A program made the position numbers and the translations under genes. From JAABRB01 sp041617635 (GTDB lineage Bacteria > Pseudomonadota > Gammaproteobacteria > Burkholderiales > SG8-39), in assembly GCA_041617635.1 (NCBI GenBank), contig JBFJOO010000145.1, positions 1 to 7,795 on the forward strand: a stretch of DNA of 7,795 bases, written 5' to 3'. Below, in pieces: positions 1 through 6,967 of the stretch (positions are counted from its first letter, which is position 1; every line of letters starts with the position of its first letter). The notes beneath the pieces are model-generated. The model saw only the letters and a program-made list of their open reading frames with translations. It was not told the origin of the DNA and made no database searches.

Positions 1-638
1 ACGCCGTAGCGCTCGATCAAGCGGTGCACCTCGCGTTCGCCGATCAGGCAGGCCGAGCGCTGCGCCTCGAGGTCGCCGCGCAGCATCTCCGGAAAGCGGA
101 CGTTGCGCAGGATCAGCTCGTAGAGCGCCTGGTTCGGAAGGCCGCGCTCGTAGAGCTTCACGCTCGGGATGCGCAGGCCCTCCTGGAAGATCTCGGTCGC
201 GTCGCTCGATCCGCTGCCCGGCGTCATGCCACCGACGTCGGCGTGGTGAGCGCATGTCGAGGAGAACGCAACGAGCCGCCCTTCCCAGAAGATCGGGGTG
301 AACATGAAGATGTCGGGCAGATGCGAGCCGCCCTCGTACGGGTCGGAAAGAATGATGCAGTCGCCCGGTGCGAGCGTCGGGCCGAGCTTCCTGATGGTCG
401 GCAGCAACGCGTCCGGCGTGGAGCACATCATCACCGGGATGTTCACCGCCTGCGCGATCAGGTCGCCGCGCGCCGTGCAGAGCGAGGCGGAGTAGTCCAT
501 GCAATCTTTGATCATGGTCGAGCGCGCGCTGCGCACGATCGCGTAGGCCATCTCGTCCGCGATGGCGTCGAGCGCCATGCGCAGCACCTCGAACGTGATC
601 GGATCGACGCCTGGTATGACGGTCGGATCGCGTTTCAT
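1..638 (-). CDS. hyuB: N-methylhydantoinase B / 5-oxoprolinase beta-type subunit, N-terminal part (cut by window edge)
   Basis: The first 212 codons of a HyuB-family protein are present; the family is usually about 520-600 residues, so more than half lies beyond the left edge. HyuB proteins pair with HyuA to open cyclic amides (hydantoins, 5-oxoproline) in ATP-dependent reactions in the cytoplasm. Visible family motifs are the start segment VDPITFEVLR (11-20), SDPYEGGSHLPDI (98-110) and HHADVGG (131-137), whose Asp/His residues are the likely metal or active-site ligands. These are followed by a Ser-rich stretch and QEGLRIPSVKLYERG (152-166). The ATG at 638-636 overlaps the hyuA stop as ATGA, and GAGAGG lies 5 bases upstream of it, so the start is secure and translation is probably coupled to hyuA. 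There is no frameshift in the visible part. The family call is firm, but the substrate is unknown. An acetone-carboxylase-type subunit is a less likely alternative. Confidence 0.93.
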   Translation of the reverse strand, partial: MKRDPTVIPGVDPITFEVLRMALDAIADEMAYAIVRSARSTMIKDCMDYSASLCTARGDLIAQAVNIPVMMCSTPDALLPTIRKLGPTLAPGDCIILSDPYEGGSHLPDIFMFTPIFWEGRLVAFSSTCAHHADVGGMTPGSGSSDATEIFQEGLRIPSVKLYERGLPNQALYELILRNVRFPEMLRGDLEAQRSACLIGEREVHRLIERYG

Positions 639-2707
639 GTCCGCCTCTCGAGGTAAACGAAGCCGTGCGCGCCGCGACGGGCGCTCCAGCCCGGCGGTAC
701 CACCGTCGTCGAGTCGTACTCCTCGATGATCAGCGGACCCGCGAGCGGCTCCTCCCGCAATCCCCCGCGCCCGAGAACCCGGGCGGGCAGGGAACCGTGC
801 TCGCGCCCGAAATAGGCGCGCCGGTCGGCACCAGTCCGGATCGCGCCGTTCATGCGATCCCACGCCGGCGGCGTCGCCTCGCGCGGCGCGCGCGCTTTCA
901 ACTTGAGCGCGACAATCTCGATGCGCTCGTCGCGCATCGCGTAGCCGTAGGTCGTGGCGTGCTCGGCGTGCAGCGCCTCGGCCAAGCGCTCGCGATCGCC
1001 CGCTTCGAGCGCCCGCGGCGGCAGCGGCAGGAGCAGCTCGGAGATCTGCTTCCGATAGCGCAGCTCGGCGAATCGCTCGAGCTGCACGCTTCCCGGATCG
1101 AAACCCTCCGCCCCGAGCTCTTGAACGGCGCGCGTCTCCATCTCGCACAGCACCGCCTCGGCCGCGTCGAGATCGGCCTTGGCGAGATCGCGCAGGAGCG
1201 AGCGCGTGTAGAGCCGCTCGACGTCCGACGCGAGCAGCCCGATCGCGCTGAAGAGCCCCGGATGCGGCGGCACGAGGACGCGGGAGATGTCGAGCGCTTC
1301 GGCGAGACCGGCCGCGTGCACCGGGCCGCTGCCCCCGAACGCAACCAGCGTGAAGTCGCGCGGATCGCGTCCGCGCTCGATCGACACCGACCGGATGGCG
1401 CGCTGCATCGCCGCGTTCGCGATGCGATGGATGCCGTAGGCTGCCTCCATCGGCTCGAGCCCGAGCGGCATGGCGGCATGCTCACGGACCGCACGCTCGG
1501 CGCGTGCCGCATCGAGCTTCAGCTCTCCGCCGACGAGGTAGCCGGGATTCAGATAGCCGAGCAGCAGATTGGCGTCGGTGACCGTGGGCCGCTCGCCGCC
1601 GCGGGCGTAGCAGGCCGGACCGGGGACGGCGCCGGCGCTATCCGGCCCCACGCGCAGCACGCCACCGGCATCGATCCAGGCGAGCGATCCTCCGCCTGCG
1701 CCCACCTCCGCGACGTCGATCGCCGGGACCCGGATCAGGTGGCCGCTGCCCTTGATCAGCCGGCTCCCCTGGTGCATGTCACCGCCGACCTCGTACTCCG
1801 CAGAGAGCGTGATCGCGCCGCGCTCGATGATCGAAGCCTTCGCCGTCGTGCCACCCATGTCGAAGGTAATCAAGTTCTCGAGACCCGCAGCGCGGCCGGC
1901 GGACGCTGCGGCGATTACGCCCGCCGCCGGGCCGCTCTCGATCATCCGCACCGGGCTACCGGCGGCCGCGCGGTCCGAGAAAATTCCGCCGTTCGACTGC
2001 ATCACGAGCAGCGGCGCGCGAATGCCGGCGGCGTCCAGGTGGGTGCGAAGCTTGCCGAGATAGCGGCTGACCACCGGCTTCACGTAGGCGTCGACCACCG
2101 TGGTCGCCGTCCGCTCGTACTCCTTGAGCTCTGGAAGCACGTCGCACGAAAGCGAGACGAACGGCAGCTCGCTGCTCGCGAGCTCCCCGACCGCTCGCTC
2201 GTGCTCGGCGTTCGCGTAGCTGTGCAGGAAGCAAACTGCGACCGACTCGCAGCCGAGCGCCTTGAGCCGCGCAATCGCGGCGCGCGCGCCGTCGGCATCG
2301 AGCGCGCGCCGGACTTCACCGCCGGGGCCGATGCGCTCGTCGACTTCGAGCCGGCGCTCGCGGCGGACCAGCGGATCGGGCTTGCGCCACTGGATGTCGT
2401 AGAGCACCGGGAGCCGCACGCGCCGGATCTCGAGGACGTCGCGGAATCCACTGGTAGTCAGGAGGCCGACCTGCGCCCCCTTCTGCTCGAGGATCGCGTT
2501 GGTGGCGACGGTCGTTCCGTGCACGATCTCGCCCACCGCGCCGGGCGCGGTTCCATGGCGCGCGAGCAGATCGCCAAGCCCGTCGAGGATGGCCCGGCCG
2601 AAGTCGTCCGGCGTGGACAGCACCTTGGCCGCGCGGAACTCGCCGTCCGGCGCGAGCCAGACGATGTCGGTGAACGTGCCGCCTATGTCGGCGCCGACAC
2701 GCAGCAT
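635..2707 (-). CDS. hyuA: N-methylhydantoinase A / 5-oxoprolinase alpha-type subunit
   Basis: This 690-residue protein is the usual length for HyuA, the ATP-binding partner of HyuB. Such enzymes use ATP to activate the carbonyl of a cyclic amide before hydrolysis. The Hydant_A_N region opens with GADIGGTFTDIV (5-16), an actin/Hsp70-fold phosphate-binding loop, followed by VHGTTVATNAILE (62-74). The hydantoinase_A core has MQSNGGIFS (236-244), ESGPAAGV (257-264), a second phosphate loop FDMGGTTAK (282-290), GAGGGSLAW (336-344) and FGGSGPVHA (457-465). The C-terminal part holds PLIIEEYDSTTVVPPGW (658-674). The frame is open up to an ATG at 2767, which would add 20 residues. I chose ATG 2707 because family members begin just before DIGGTFTD, GAGGAGG lies 11 bases upstream (2725-2719), and nothing like a ribosome site precedes 2767. 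The longer form would also swallow the palindrome at 2745-2758. The gene ends in an ATGA overlap with hyuB. Substrate is not determinable. Confidence 0.95.
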   Translation of the reverse strand: MLRVGADIGGTFTDIVWLAPDGEFRAAKVLSTPDDFGRAILDGLGDLLARHGTAPGAVGEIVHGTTVATNAILEQKGAQVGLLTTSGFRDVLEIRRVRLPVLYDIQWRKPDPLVRRERRLEVDERIGPGGEVRRALDADGARAAIARLKALGCESVAVCFLHSYANAEHERAVGELASSELPFVSLSCDVLPELKEYERTATTVVDAYVKPVVSRYLGKLRTHLDAAGIRAPLLVMQSNGGIFSDRAAAGSPVRMIESGPAAGVIAAASAGRAAGLENLITFDMGGTTAKASIIERGAITLSAEYEVGGDMHQGSRLIKGSGHLIRVPAIDVAEVGAGGGSLAWIDAGGVLRVGPDSAGAVPGPACYARGGERPTVTDANLLLGYLNPGYLVGGELKLDAARAERAVREHAAMPLGLEPMEAAYGIHRIANAAMQRAIRSVSIERGRDPRDFTLVAFGGSGPVHAAGLAEALDISRVLVPPHPGLFSAIGLLASDVERLYTRSLLRDLAKADLDAAEAVLCEMETRAVQELGAEGFDPGSVQLERFAELRYRKQISELLLPLPPRALEAGDRERLAEALHAEHATTYGYAMRDERIEIVALKLKARAPREATPPAWDRMNGAIRTGADRRAYFGREHGSLPARVLGRGGLREEPLAGPLIIEEYDSTTVVPPGWSARRGAHGFVYLERRT

Positions 2708-2718
2708 GGGACGGAGCG

Positions 2719-2725
2719 CCTCCTC
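2719..2725 (-). promoter_or_regulatory. Ribosome binding site deciding the hyuA start
   Basis: GAGGAGG reads on the minus strand, 11 bases before ATG 2707. The spacing is slightly long. It is still the best Shine-Dalgarno match in the window, whereas the alternative ATG at 2767 is preceded by CGCCTTGCGGC with no purine-rich match. It supports the shorter HyuA. Confidence 0.6.
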
Positions 2726-2744
2726 GCCAGGACCGTTACCCGCA

Positions 2745-2758
2745 AATTTGATCAAATT
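2745..2758. promoter_or_regulatory. Perfect 14-bp palindrome, candidate GntR operator before hyuA
   Basis: The sequence AATTTGATCAAATT is its own reverse complement and is strikingly AT-rich in a very GC-rich window. It lies 37 bases upstream of the preferred hyuA start, in the 84-base gap after the GntR-family gene. FadR/FCD regulators commonly bind short palindromes with TTG..CAA-type half-sites, so this is a natural site for the neighbouring regulator. A weak promoter may overlap it: TTGCGG (2774-2769), a 17-base spacer, then TCAAAT (2751-2746), which falls inside the palindrome. Protein bound there would block such a promoter. The palindrome is seen directly; the operator and promoter roles are inferred. 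Confidence 0.5.
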
Positions 2759-2791
2759 CTGCGCCATGCCGCAAGGCGAATTTCGAGTGGC

Positions 2792-3538
2792 CTACTTTCC
2801 CGTCGTGCGCCGCGTCCGGCGGCTGCGCGGGAGCGGAAGGGTCGCGGCAGCCTCGTCCCACTTGGCTTCGCGCATCAGGCGGTCGAGAAGGCGGCTGCCC
2901 TCGACGATCTCGTCCTCGATCGCGCGGCGCGCGCCTTCCGGGTCGCGGCGCTGCAGCGCGGCGACGAGCGCGAGGTTGTTCCGATTCTGCTTCTCGTCGT
3001 AGTCGCGCGGGTGCTTGTTCGACCGGAAGAAGAGGTTGAGCGTCGGCGCGGAGTGCAGCCACAGCGTCGAGATGACATCGACCAGCACCGGGATGCAGGC
3101 GGCGGTGTAGACCAGGAAGTGAAACAGCTCGTTCGCCGCCAGCACACGCTTCGCGTCGCCGTGTGCGCGCGCCGCCGCGAGTTCGGCCTGCAGCTCCGTG
3201 AGGCGATCGATCTCCTCCTCGGTGATCAGGGTCGCGGCGGTCGCCGTCGCGTGGCCTTCGAGCATCTGGCGGATCGCGCGGATCGAGAGAACCTCCGCGC
3301 GCGACAGCCGCGGCACGGTCACCGAGCGGTTCGGGCGCATGGTGAGCGCGCGTTCCGCCGCCAGGCGCCGCAGCGCCTCGCGCACCGGCATCATGCTCAC
3401 GCCGAGCTCGGAGGCAATGCGTCCCAGGGTGACCTTCTGGCCCGGCTCGAACGCGCCGGACATCAGCGCATGCTTCAGCCGATCGTAGACCCATTCGCGC
3501 TGGGTTCCCTGCGAGCGCCTGCGGGATCTTGGCTTCAT
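2792..3538 (-). CDS. GntR-family transcriptional regulator, FadR/FCD subfamily
   Basis: This 248-residue protein is of normal length for an FCD-type GntR repressor. Residues about 12-76 form the winged helix-turn-helix: VYDRLKHALMSGAFEPGQK, then LGRIASELGVSMMPVREALRRL (38-59, recognition helix around VSMMPVREAL), then the wing RPNRSVTVPRLS. Residues about 82-225 form the helical FCD effector domain. The usual Asp/His/His/His metal ligands of FCD align here with N136, H140, N188 and E210, so only one His remains and metal binding may be altered or lost. The tail is basic (PRSRRTRRTTGK). The ATG at 3538 overlaps the livF stop as ATGA, so the regulator is co-translated with the transporter. The frame is open far upstream inside livF, but that extension is Arg-rich shadow sequence and lacks family similarity. 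It probably controls this cluster through the palindrome downstream of it; effector unknown. Confidence 0.93.
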   Translation of the reverse strand: MKPRSRRRSQGTQREWVYDRLKHALMSGAFEPGQKVTLGRIASELGVSMMPVREALRRLAAERALTMRPNRSVTVPRLSRAEVLSIRAIRQMLEGHATATAATLITEEEIDRLTELQAELAAARAHGDAKRVLAANELFHFLVYTAACIPVLVDVISTLWLHSAPTLNLFFRSNKHPRDYDEKQNRNNLALVAALQRRDPEGARRAIEDEIVEGSRLLDRLMREAKWDEAAATLPLPRSRRTRRTTGK

Positions 3539-4257
3539 AGCCCGAGGTAGACGTGGCGCACGGTCTCGTGCTCCAGCATCTCGCGCCCGGCGCCTTCGAG
3601 CACGATGCGACCGCTCTCGAGCAAGTAGCCGCGATGCGAGAGCGACAGCGCGAGCTGCACGTTCTGCTCGGTGAAGAGGAGCGCCACGCCCTCGCCGTTG
3701 ATGCGCTCGAACATCGCGACGATGTCGTCCACGACGTTCGGCGCCAGCCCGAGAAACGGCTCGTCGATCATCAGCAGGCGCGGCCGCGCCATGAGGCCGC
3801 GCGCGATCGCGACCATCTGCTGCTGGCCGCCGGAGAGCGTGCCGGCGAGCTGGTCCCGACGCTCGGCGAGCATCGGAAACAGGCTTTGTACCCAGGCGAG
3901 CGACTCGTCGCGCCGCGCGCGCGCGTTCGGGTTGTAGCCGCCGAGCAGCAGATTCTGCCGCACCGTGAGCGTCGGAAAGAGGCGGCGGCGCTCGAGCACG
4001 TGCGCGAGCCCCCGCGCGACGATCGCATGCGTCGGGACGCCGCCGAGATCCTCGCCGCGGAATACGACGCGCCCCGCCCGGCGCGGGACCAGCGCGGTGA
4101 TCGCGTTCATCACCGTGCTCTTGCCGGCGCCGTTCGGGCCGAGCAGACACACGATCTCGCCCTCACTCGCCGTCAGCGACACGTCCCAGAGCACCTGGAA
4201 GTCGCCGTACAGGACATCCAAGCGCTCGACGCACAGCATCGCCTCAGGGCTCGTCAT
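3535..4257 (-). CDS. livF: HAAT-family ABC importer ATP-binding protein LivF
   Basis: This 240-residue cytoplasmic ATPase is one of the two nucleotide-binding subunits that power a branched-chain-amino-acid-type importer. It has Walker A GPNGAGKST (40-48), the LivF-type segment LERRRLFPTLTV (88-99) in place of a standard Q-loop, signature LSGGQQQ (141-147) and Walker B LLMIDEP (161-167). The switch position reads TEQN, with Gln198 where most ABC ATPases have His; this is usual in LivF and not a defect. The C-terminus YLLESGRIVLEG is typical of the family. The ATG at 4257 overlaps the end of livG by 14 bases. A second in-frame ATG at 4239 (residue 7) would remove the overlap and cannot be excluded, as neither start has a good ribosome site. 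The gene ends in ATGA with the regulator start. Confidence 0.96.
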   Translation of the reverse strand: MTSPEAMLCVERLDVLYGDFQVLWDVSLTASEGEIVCLLGPNGAGKSTVMNAITALVPRRAGRVVFRGEDLGGVPTHAIVARGLAHVLERRRLFPTLTVRQNLLLGGYNPNARARRDESLAWVQSLFPMLAERRDQLAGTLSGGQQQMVAIARGLMARPRLLMIDEPFLGLAPNVVDDIVAMFERINGEGVALLFTEQNVQLALSLSHRGYLLESGRIVLEGAGREMLEHETVRHVYLGL

Positions 4258-4975
4258 GCTTGCGGCCCAGGTAGAGGGAGACCACTTCGGGGTGTGCCGC
4301 GATCTCCCGCGGCGCGCCCTCGGCGAGCTTTTCGCCCAGGTGCAGAAACACCACCCGGTCGGCGAGGCTCATGATGACGCGCATGTTGTGCTCGATGACG
4401 AGGAGCGTGAGGCCCTCGTCGCGCAGGCTGCCGACCAGCTCGATCAGCCCGGGGATGCTCGGCTGATCCACGCCGCCGGTGATCTCGTCGAGCAGCAGCA
4501 GCCGCGGGCCGGTGGCGAGCGCGCGCGCCATCTCGAGGCGCTTGCGCTGGCCGGTCGACAGTTCGCGCGCAAGCCCGTCGCGCTTGTGCTCGAGCCCCAC
4601 GGCGGCAAGCGCGCGGCGTGCGGTCGTGCGCGCCTCTTCCATGCGGCTGCCGCGCGCGAGCGCCCCGACCATCACGTTCTCCTCGGCCGTGAGCCGCGGG
4701 AACGGTTTCAGCACTTGGAAGGTGCGCGCGACCCCGCGATGACACAGGCGGTCCGGGCGCATGCCGGTGACGTTCGCGCCGGCGAAGCGAACGGTGCCCG
4801 CGTCGGGACGAATGAAGCCGGTCACCAGATTGAAGAGCGTGGTCTTGCCAGCGCCGTTCGGCCCGATCAGTCCGACGATCTCGCCGCGACCCACCTCGAA
4901 CGAGACGTCGCGGTTGGCGAAGACGCCGCCGAAGCGCTTGGTGAGCCCCGCGATCTCGAGCAGCGTCTCGGCCAT
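4244..4975 (-). CDS. livG: HAAT-family ABC importer ATP-binding protein LivG
   Basis: This 243-residue ATPase pairs with LivF on the LivH/LivM permease. It has Walker A GPNGAGKTT (38-46), Q-loop ARTFQ (83-87), signature LSTGQRKRLEMARAL (139-153), Walker B LLLLDE (159-164) and the switch histidine in IEHN (194-197). LivG ends typically with VVSLYLG. An oddity is that the catalytic Glu164 is followed by ITGGVDQ, where E. coli LivG has PAAGLNP. The usual Pro is Ile, and the D-loop carries Asp instead of Asn. All catalytic residues remain, so it should be active. The ATG at 4975 begins three bases after the livM stop, with only a weak ribosome site, so translation is probably coupled. Confidence 0.96.
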   Translation of the reverse strand: MAETLLEIAGLTKRFGGVFANRDVSFEVGRGEIVGLIGPNGAGKTTLFNLVTGFIRPDAGTVRFAGANVTGMRPDRLCHRGVARTFQVLKPFPRLTAEENVMVGALARGSRMEEARTTARRALAAVGLEHKRDGLARELSTGQRKRLEMARALATGPRLLLLDEITGGVDQPSIPGLIELVGSLRDEGLTLLVIEHNMRVIMSLADRVVFLHLGEKLAEGAPREIAAHPEVVSLYLGRKHDEP

Positions 4976-4978
4976 CGG

Positions 4979-6031
4979 TCAGTCGATGCGGCGGAGGAAG
5001 CCGAGCACGCCGGCCGGCTGGTAGCGAGCGATCAGCATGATGACCAGCCCGTAGACCAGGATGTCGATGTTGCCGCCGCCGCCGAGCGCGTAGTACTCGA
5101 GCCAGGCGAGCAGCCCGCCGTCCGCCAGCCCGGACATGTCGAGCGCCAAGCGCCCGGAAAGATAGGCGCGCAGCAGCTCGGTCGTCGGGACGATCACGAA
5201 CGCCCCGAGCGCGGGGCCCCACAGCGTGCCGATGCCGCCGAGGATCGCGATGAAACCGATCTCGAGCGAGACGAGGAGCGAGATGGTGGAGATCGGCTCG
5301 ACGTACAGCACGTACTGGGCATAGAAGGTGCCGCACAGCGTGGTCACGGCGGCGGACGCGATGAGCGCGTAGAGCTTGTACCGGGCAACGTCGACCCCGA
5401 GGCTGTGAGCCGCGTCCTGCTCCTCGCGGATCGCAACCAGGAACATGCCGAATCGCGAGCGCTGGATCGCCCGGAACGCGACCAGCGCCAGCAAGAACAG
5501 CCCGAGCGCCGCGTAGTAGTAGGGCAGCTTGTTGGGGAACTGACCGTGCCAGAGCGCGTCCGGGAGGCCCTCGGCCCGGTAAACCGGGTACTCGATGCCG
5601 ACCGCGCCGCCCAGGCGATCCCAGTTCGAAACCAGGACATAGATGCTCTGCATGATGAATACCGAGGCCAGCACGAAGTAGTGCCCGCGGAGGCGGAAGG
5701 TCGGAACGCCTACGAGCACGGAGGCGAGCGTCGAGATGGCGAGCGCGATCGGCAGCGAGACGATCGGCGAGAGCCCGAACGCGGTATAGCAGTAGGCCGC
5801 GGTGTAGGCGCCGACGCCGAAATACAGGCCGTGGCCGAACGATACCTGGCCGGCGAGGCCACCGAGAATGTTCCACGCGACGCCCATCGCTCCGTAGAGC
5901 ATCGACATGATGATCACGTGGCGCCAGAAGGGCATGGTCGCGACGAGCGGATAGAGCGCGAGCGCCGCGACCAGCACGATGATCGCGGCGACCGGGAACC
6001 CCTCGACGCGCTGCCCGAGCCAGGCCTTCAT
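4979..6031 (-). CDS. livM: HAAT-family ABC importer permease LivM
   Basis: This 350-residue inner-membrane permease forms the translocation channel together with LivH. Long hydrophobic segments lie at about 12-30, 38-58, 70-83, 88-108, 117-135, 171-187, 220-240, 252-284 and 322-334. The family segment GGLAGQVSFGHG is at 57-68. The cytoplasmic coupling loop AIREEQDAAHSLGVDVARYK (200-219) is the EAA-like motif that docks on the ATPases. The polar loop at about 136-170 is probably periplasmic. The frame continues upstream inside livH to 6313, but the ATG at 6031 gives the family start and overlaps the livH stop as ATGA, so I take it as the start. No truncation or frameshift is seen. Confidence 0.95.
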   Translation of the reverse strand: MKAWLGQRVEGFPVAAIIVLVAALALYPLVATMPFWRHVIIMSMLYGAMGVAWNILGGLAGQVSFGHGLYFGVGAYTAAYCYTAFGLSPIVSLPIALAISTLASVLVGVPTFRLRGHYFVLASVFIMQSIYVLVSNWDRLGGAVGIEYPVYRAEGLPDALWHGQFPNKLPYYYAALGLFLLALVAFRAIQRSRFGMFLVAIREEQDAAHSLGVDVARYKLYALIASAAVTTLCGTFYAQYVLYVEPISTISLLVSLEIGFIAILGGIGTLWGPALGAFVIVPTTELLRAYLSGRLALDMSGLADGGLLAWLEYYALGGGGNIDILVYGLVIMLIARYQPAGVLGFLRRID

Positions 6032-6885
6032 TTGCGGCCGAGCAGCCCGTAGGGCCGCCAGAACACGACCAGGAGATAGAGCGCGAAGACGAAGACCTCC
6101 TTGTAGTTCGGCGAGAAGAAGAACCCGCCGGCAGTCTGCACGATGCCGATGATCAGGCCGCCGAAGAACGCGCCCGCGATCGAACCGAAGCCGCCGATCG
6201 CCACCGCGACGAACGCGGGCAGCGCCCAGCGGGCGCCCGACAGCGGCGCGATGGCGTAGTAGGTCGACAGGAGGCCGCCGCCGATGGCGACGGCCGCGCA
6301 CGCAACGCCCCACGCGATCGCGTACATGCGGTCATCGTTGATGCCCATCAGCCGTGCCGCCTGCGCATCCTCCGCGACCGCCTGGAGCGCAAGGCCGATT
6401 TCAGTGCGGTTGATGAACCAGTACAGCACGCCCGCGGTCAGGAGCGCTCCGAGCCCAGCGACCAGTTCCGGGCCGCTGAAGAACAGCCCGCCCAGCTGGA
6501 AATGCCCGCTCACCCAGCTGGTGGGAATCGTCCGCACGTCGCTCTTGAAGAGAAACTGCGCCGCGGCCTGGAAGAACAGCAGCAGCCCGAACGTGGCGAA
6601 GATCTGCGCGACGAGCGAGCGCGCGAGCACGTGACGGATGAGCAGCCGGTAGACCGCCACGCCCACGAAGAAGAGGAAGATCGCGGCAAACGGCGTGGCC
6701 ACGAGCGGGTCGATCCCGCCGAGGCTCCACGCGAACCAGCAGAAGTACATCGAGAGCATCATGAACTCGCCGTGGGCGAAGTTCACGATGTTCATCACGC
6801 CGTAGATGAGCGAGAGCCCCATCGCGACCAGCGCGAACATCAGGCCCACGATCAAGCCGTCGATGAGGACCTGGCCGTAGATCAC
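6028..6885 (-). CDS. livH: HAAT-family ABC importer permease LivH
   Basis: This 285-residue inner-membrane permease partners with LivM. The hallmark LIYGVMNIVNFAHGEF is at 26-41. The cytoplasmic coupling loop ALQAVAEDAQAARLMGIN (166-183) contacts the ATPases. A glycine-rich helix GGFGSIAGAFFGGLIIG (231-247) is also typical. Hydrophobic segments are at about 7-29, 40-54, 61-81, 92-112, 138-157, 188-210, 221-249 and 264-277. Translation appears to begin at a GTG (6885-6883): no in-frame ATG or other start lies between it and the preceding stop region, and the nearby ATG at 6899 is in another frame. No clear Shine-Dalgarno sequence precedes it. It starts 33 bases after the U-tract of the hairpin that follows the binding-protein gene, so expression may depend on read-through. 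Confidence 0.95.
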   Translation of the reverse strand: MIYGQVLIDGLIVGLMFALVAMGLSLIYGVMNIVNFAHGEFMMLSMYFCWFAWSLGGIDPLVATPFAAIFLFFVGVAVYRLLIRHVLARSLVAQIFATFGLLLFFQAAAQFLFKSDVRTIPTSWVSGHFQLGGLFFSGPELVAGLGALLTAGVLYWFINRTEIGLALQAVAEDAQAARLMGINDDRMYAIAWGVACAAVAIGGGLLSTYYAIAPLSGARWALPAFVAVAIGGFGSIAGAFFGGLIIGIVQTAGGFFFSPNYKEVFVFALYLLVVFWRPYGLLGRK

Positions 6886-6917
6886 GTTGCGCGGGGCATG
6901 TGGACTCGCCGGACGTG

Positions 6918-6959
6918 AAAAGGCCGGCGCGGAGGCCTGTGCCGCCTCGCGCGCCGGCC
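6918..6959 (-). terminator. GC-rich hairpin plus U4 between the binding-protein gene and livH
   Basis: The arms at 6959-6944 and 6936-6922 pair over 15 base pairs with one bulged base (6949) and a 7-base loop (6943-6937). On the transcribed minus strand the stem is followed by four T residues (6921-6918) and then CAC. It begins 8 bases after the binding-protein stop codon. The stem is very strong and the U-tract short. It may therefore act as a partial terminator, or as a 3' stabiliser that leaves more binding-protein mRNA than permease mRNA, a common arrangement in ABC importer operons. The structure is seen directly; its effect is inferred. Confidence 0.65.
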
Positions 6960-6965
6960 GGCGCG
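6950..6965. repeat. Perfect 16-bp GC-only palindrome overlapping the hairpin
   Basis: CGCGCCGGCCGGCGCG is self-complementary. It covers the 5' arm of the terminator-like hairpin as transcribed. It could fold on itself as a 6-bp stem with a GGCC loop, competing weakly with the larger hairpin. It may be only a by-product of the strong stem in GC-rich DNA. Confidence 0.5.
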
Positions 6966-6967
6966 GA

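Noticed and set aside
24..656. A 210-codon plus-strand frame opposite hyuB
   Set aside because: The minus strand here carries clear HyuB motifs; the plus-strand translation is Arg/His/Ala-rich with no domain.
2778..2786. A short near-palindrome CGAATTTCG near the end of gntR
   Set aside because: It is only four base pairs around a central base, too short to separate from chance.
665..3550. A 961-codon open frame on the plus strand opposite hyuA and gntR
   Set aside because: Its translation is Arg/Ala-rich with no recognisable domain, and it lies entirely opposite two clearly conserved genes. Long antisense frames are expected in GC-rich DNA, where stop codons are rare in some phases.
3539..4150. 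An N-terminal extension of the GntR regulator reaching back into livF
   Set aside because: The added sequence is Arg-rich, out of frame with livF and without family similarity. ATG 3538 with the ATGA overlap fits the normal GntR start and length.
3965..6052. A 695-codon open frame on the plus strand opposite livF, livG and livM
   Set aside because: It is low-complexity and rich in Arg, Glu, Asp, His and Gln, with no family motif, and it lies opposite three firm genes; it is a compositional shadow.
6032..6313. An N-terminal extension of LivM into livH
   Set aside because: It would overlap livH by nearly 290 bases in another frame and encodes Arg-rich sequence. ATG 6031 gives a normal LivM start and an ATGA junction.
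6897..6899. An ATG upstream of livH as an alternative start
   Set aside because: It is not in frame with LivH, so GTG 6885 is kept.
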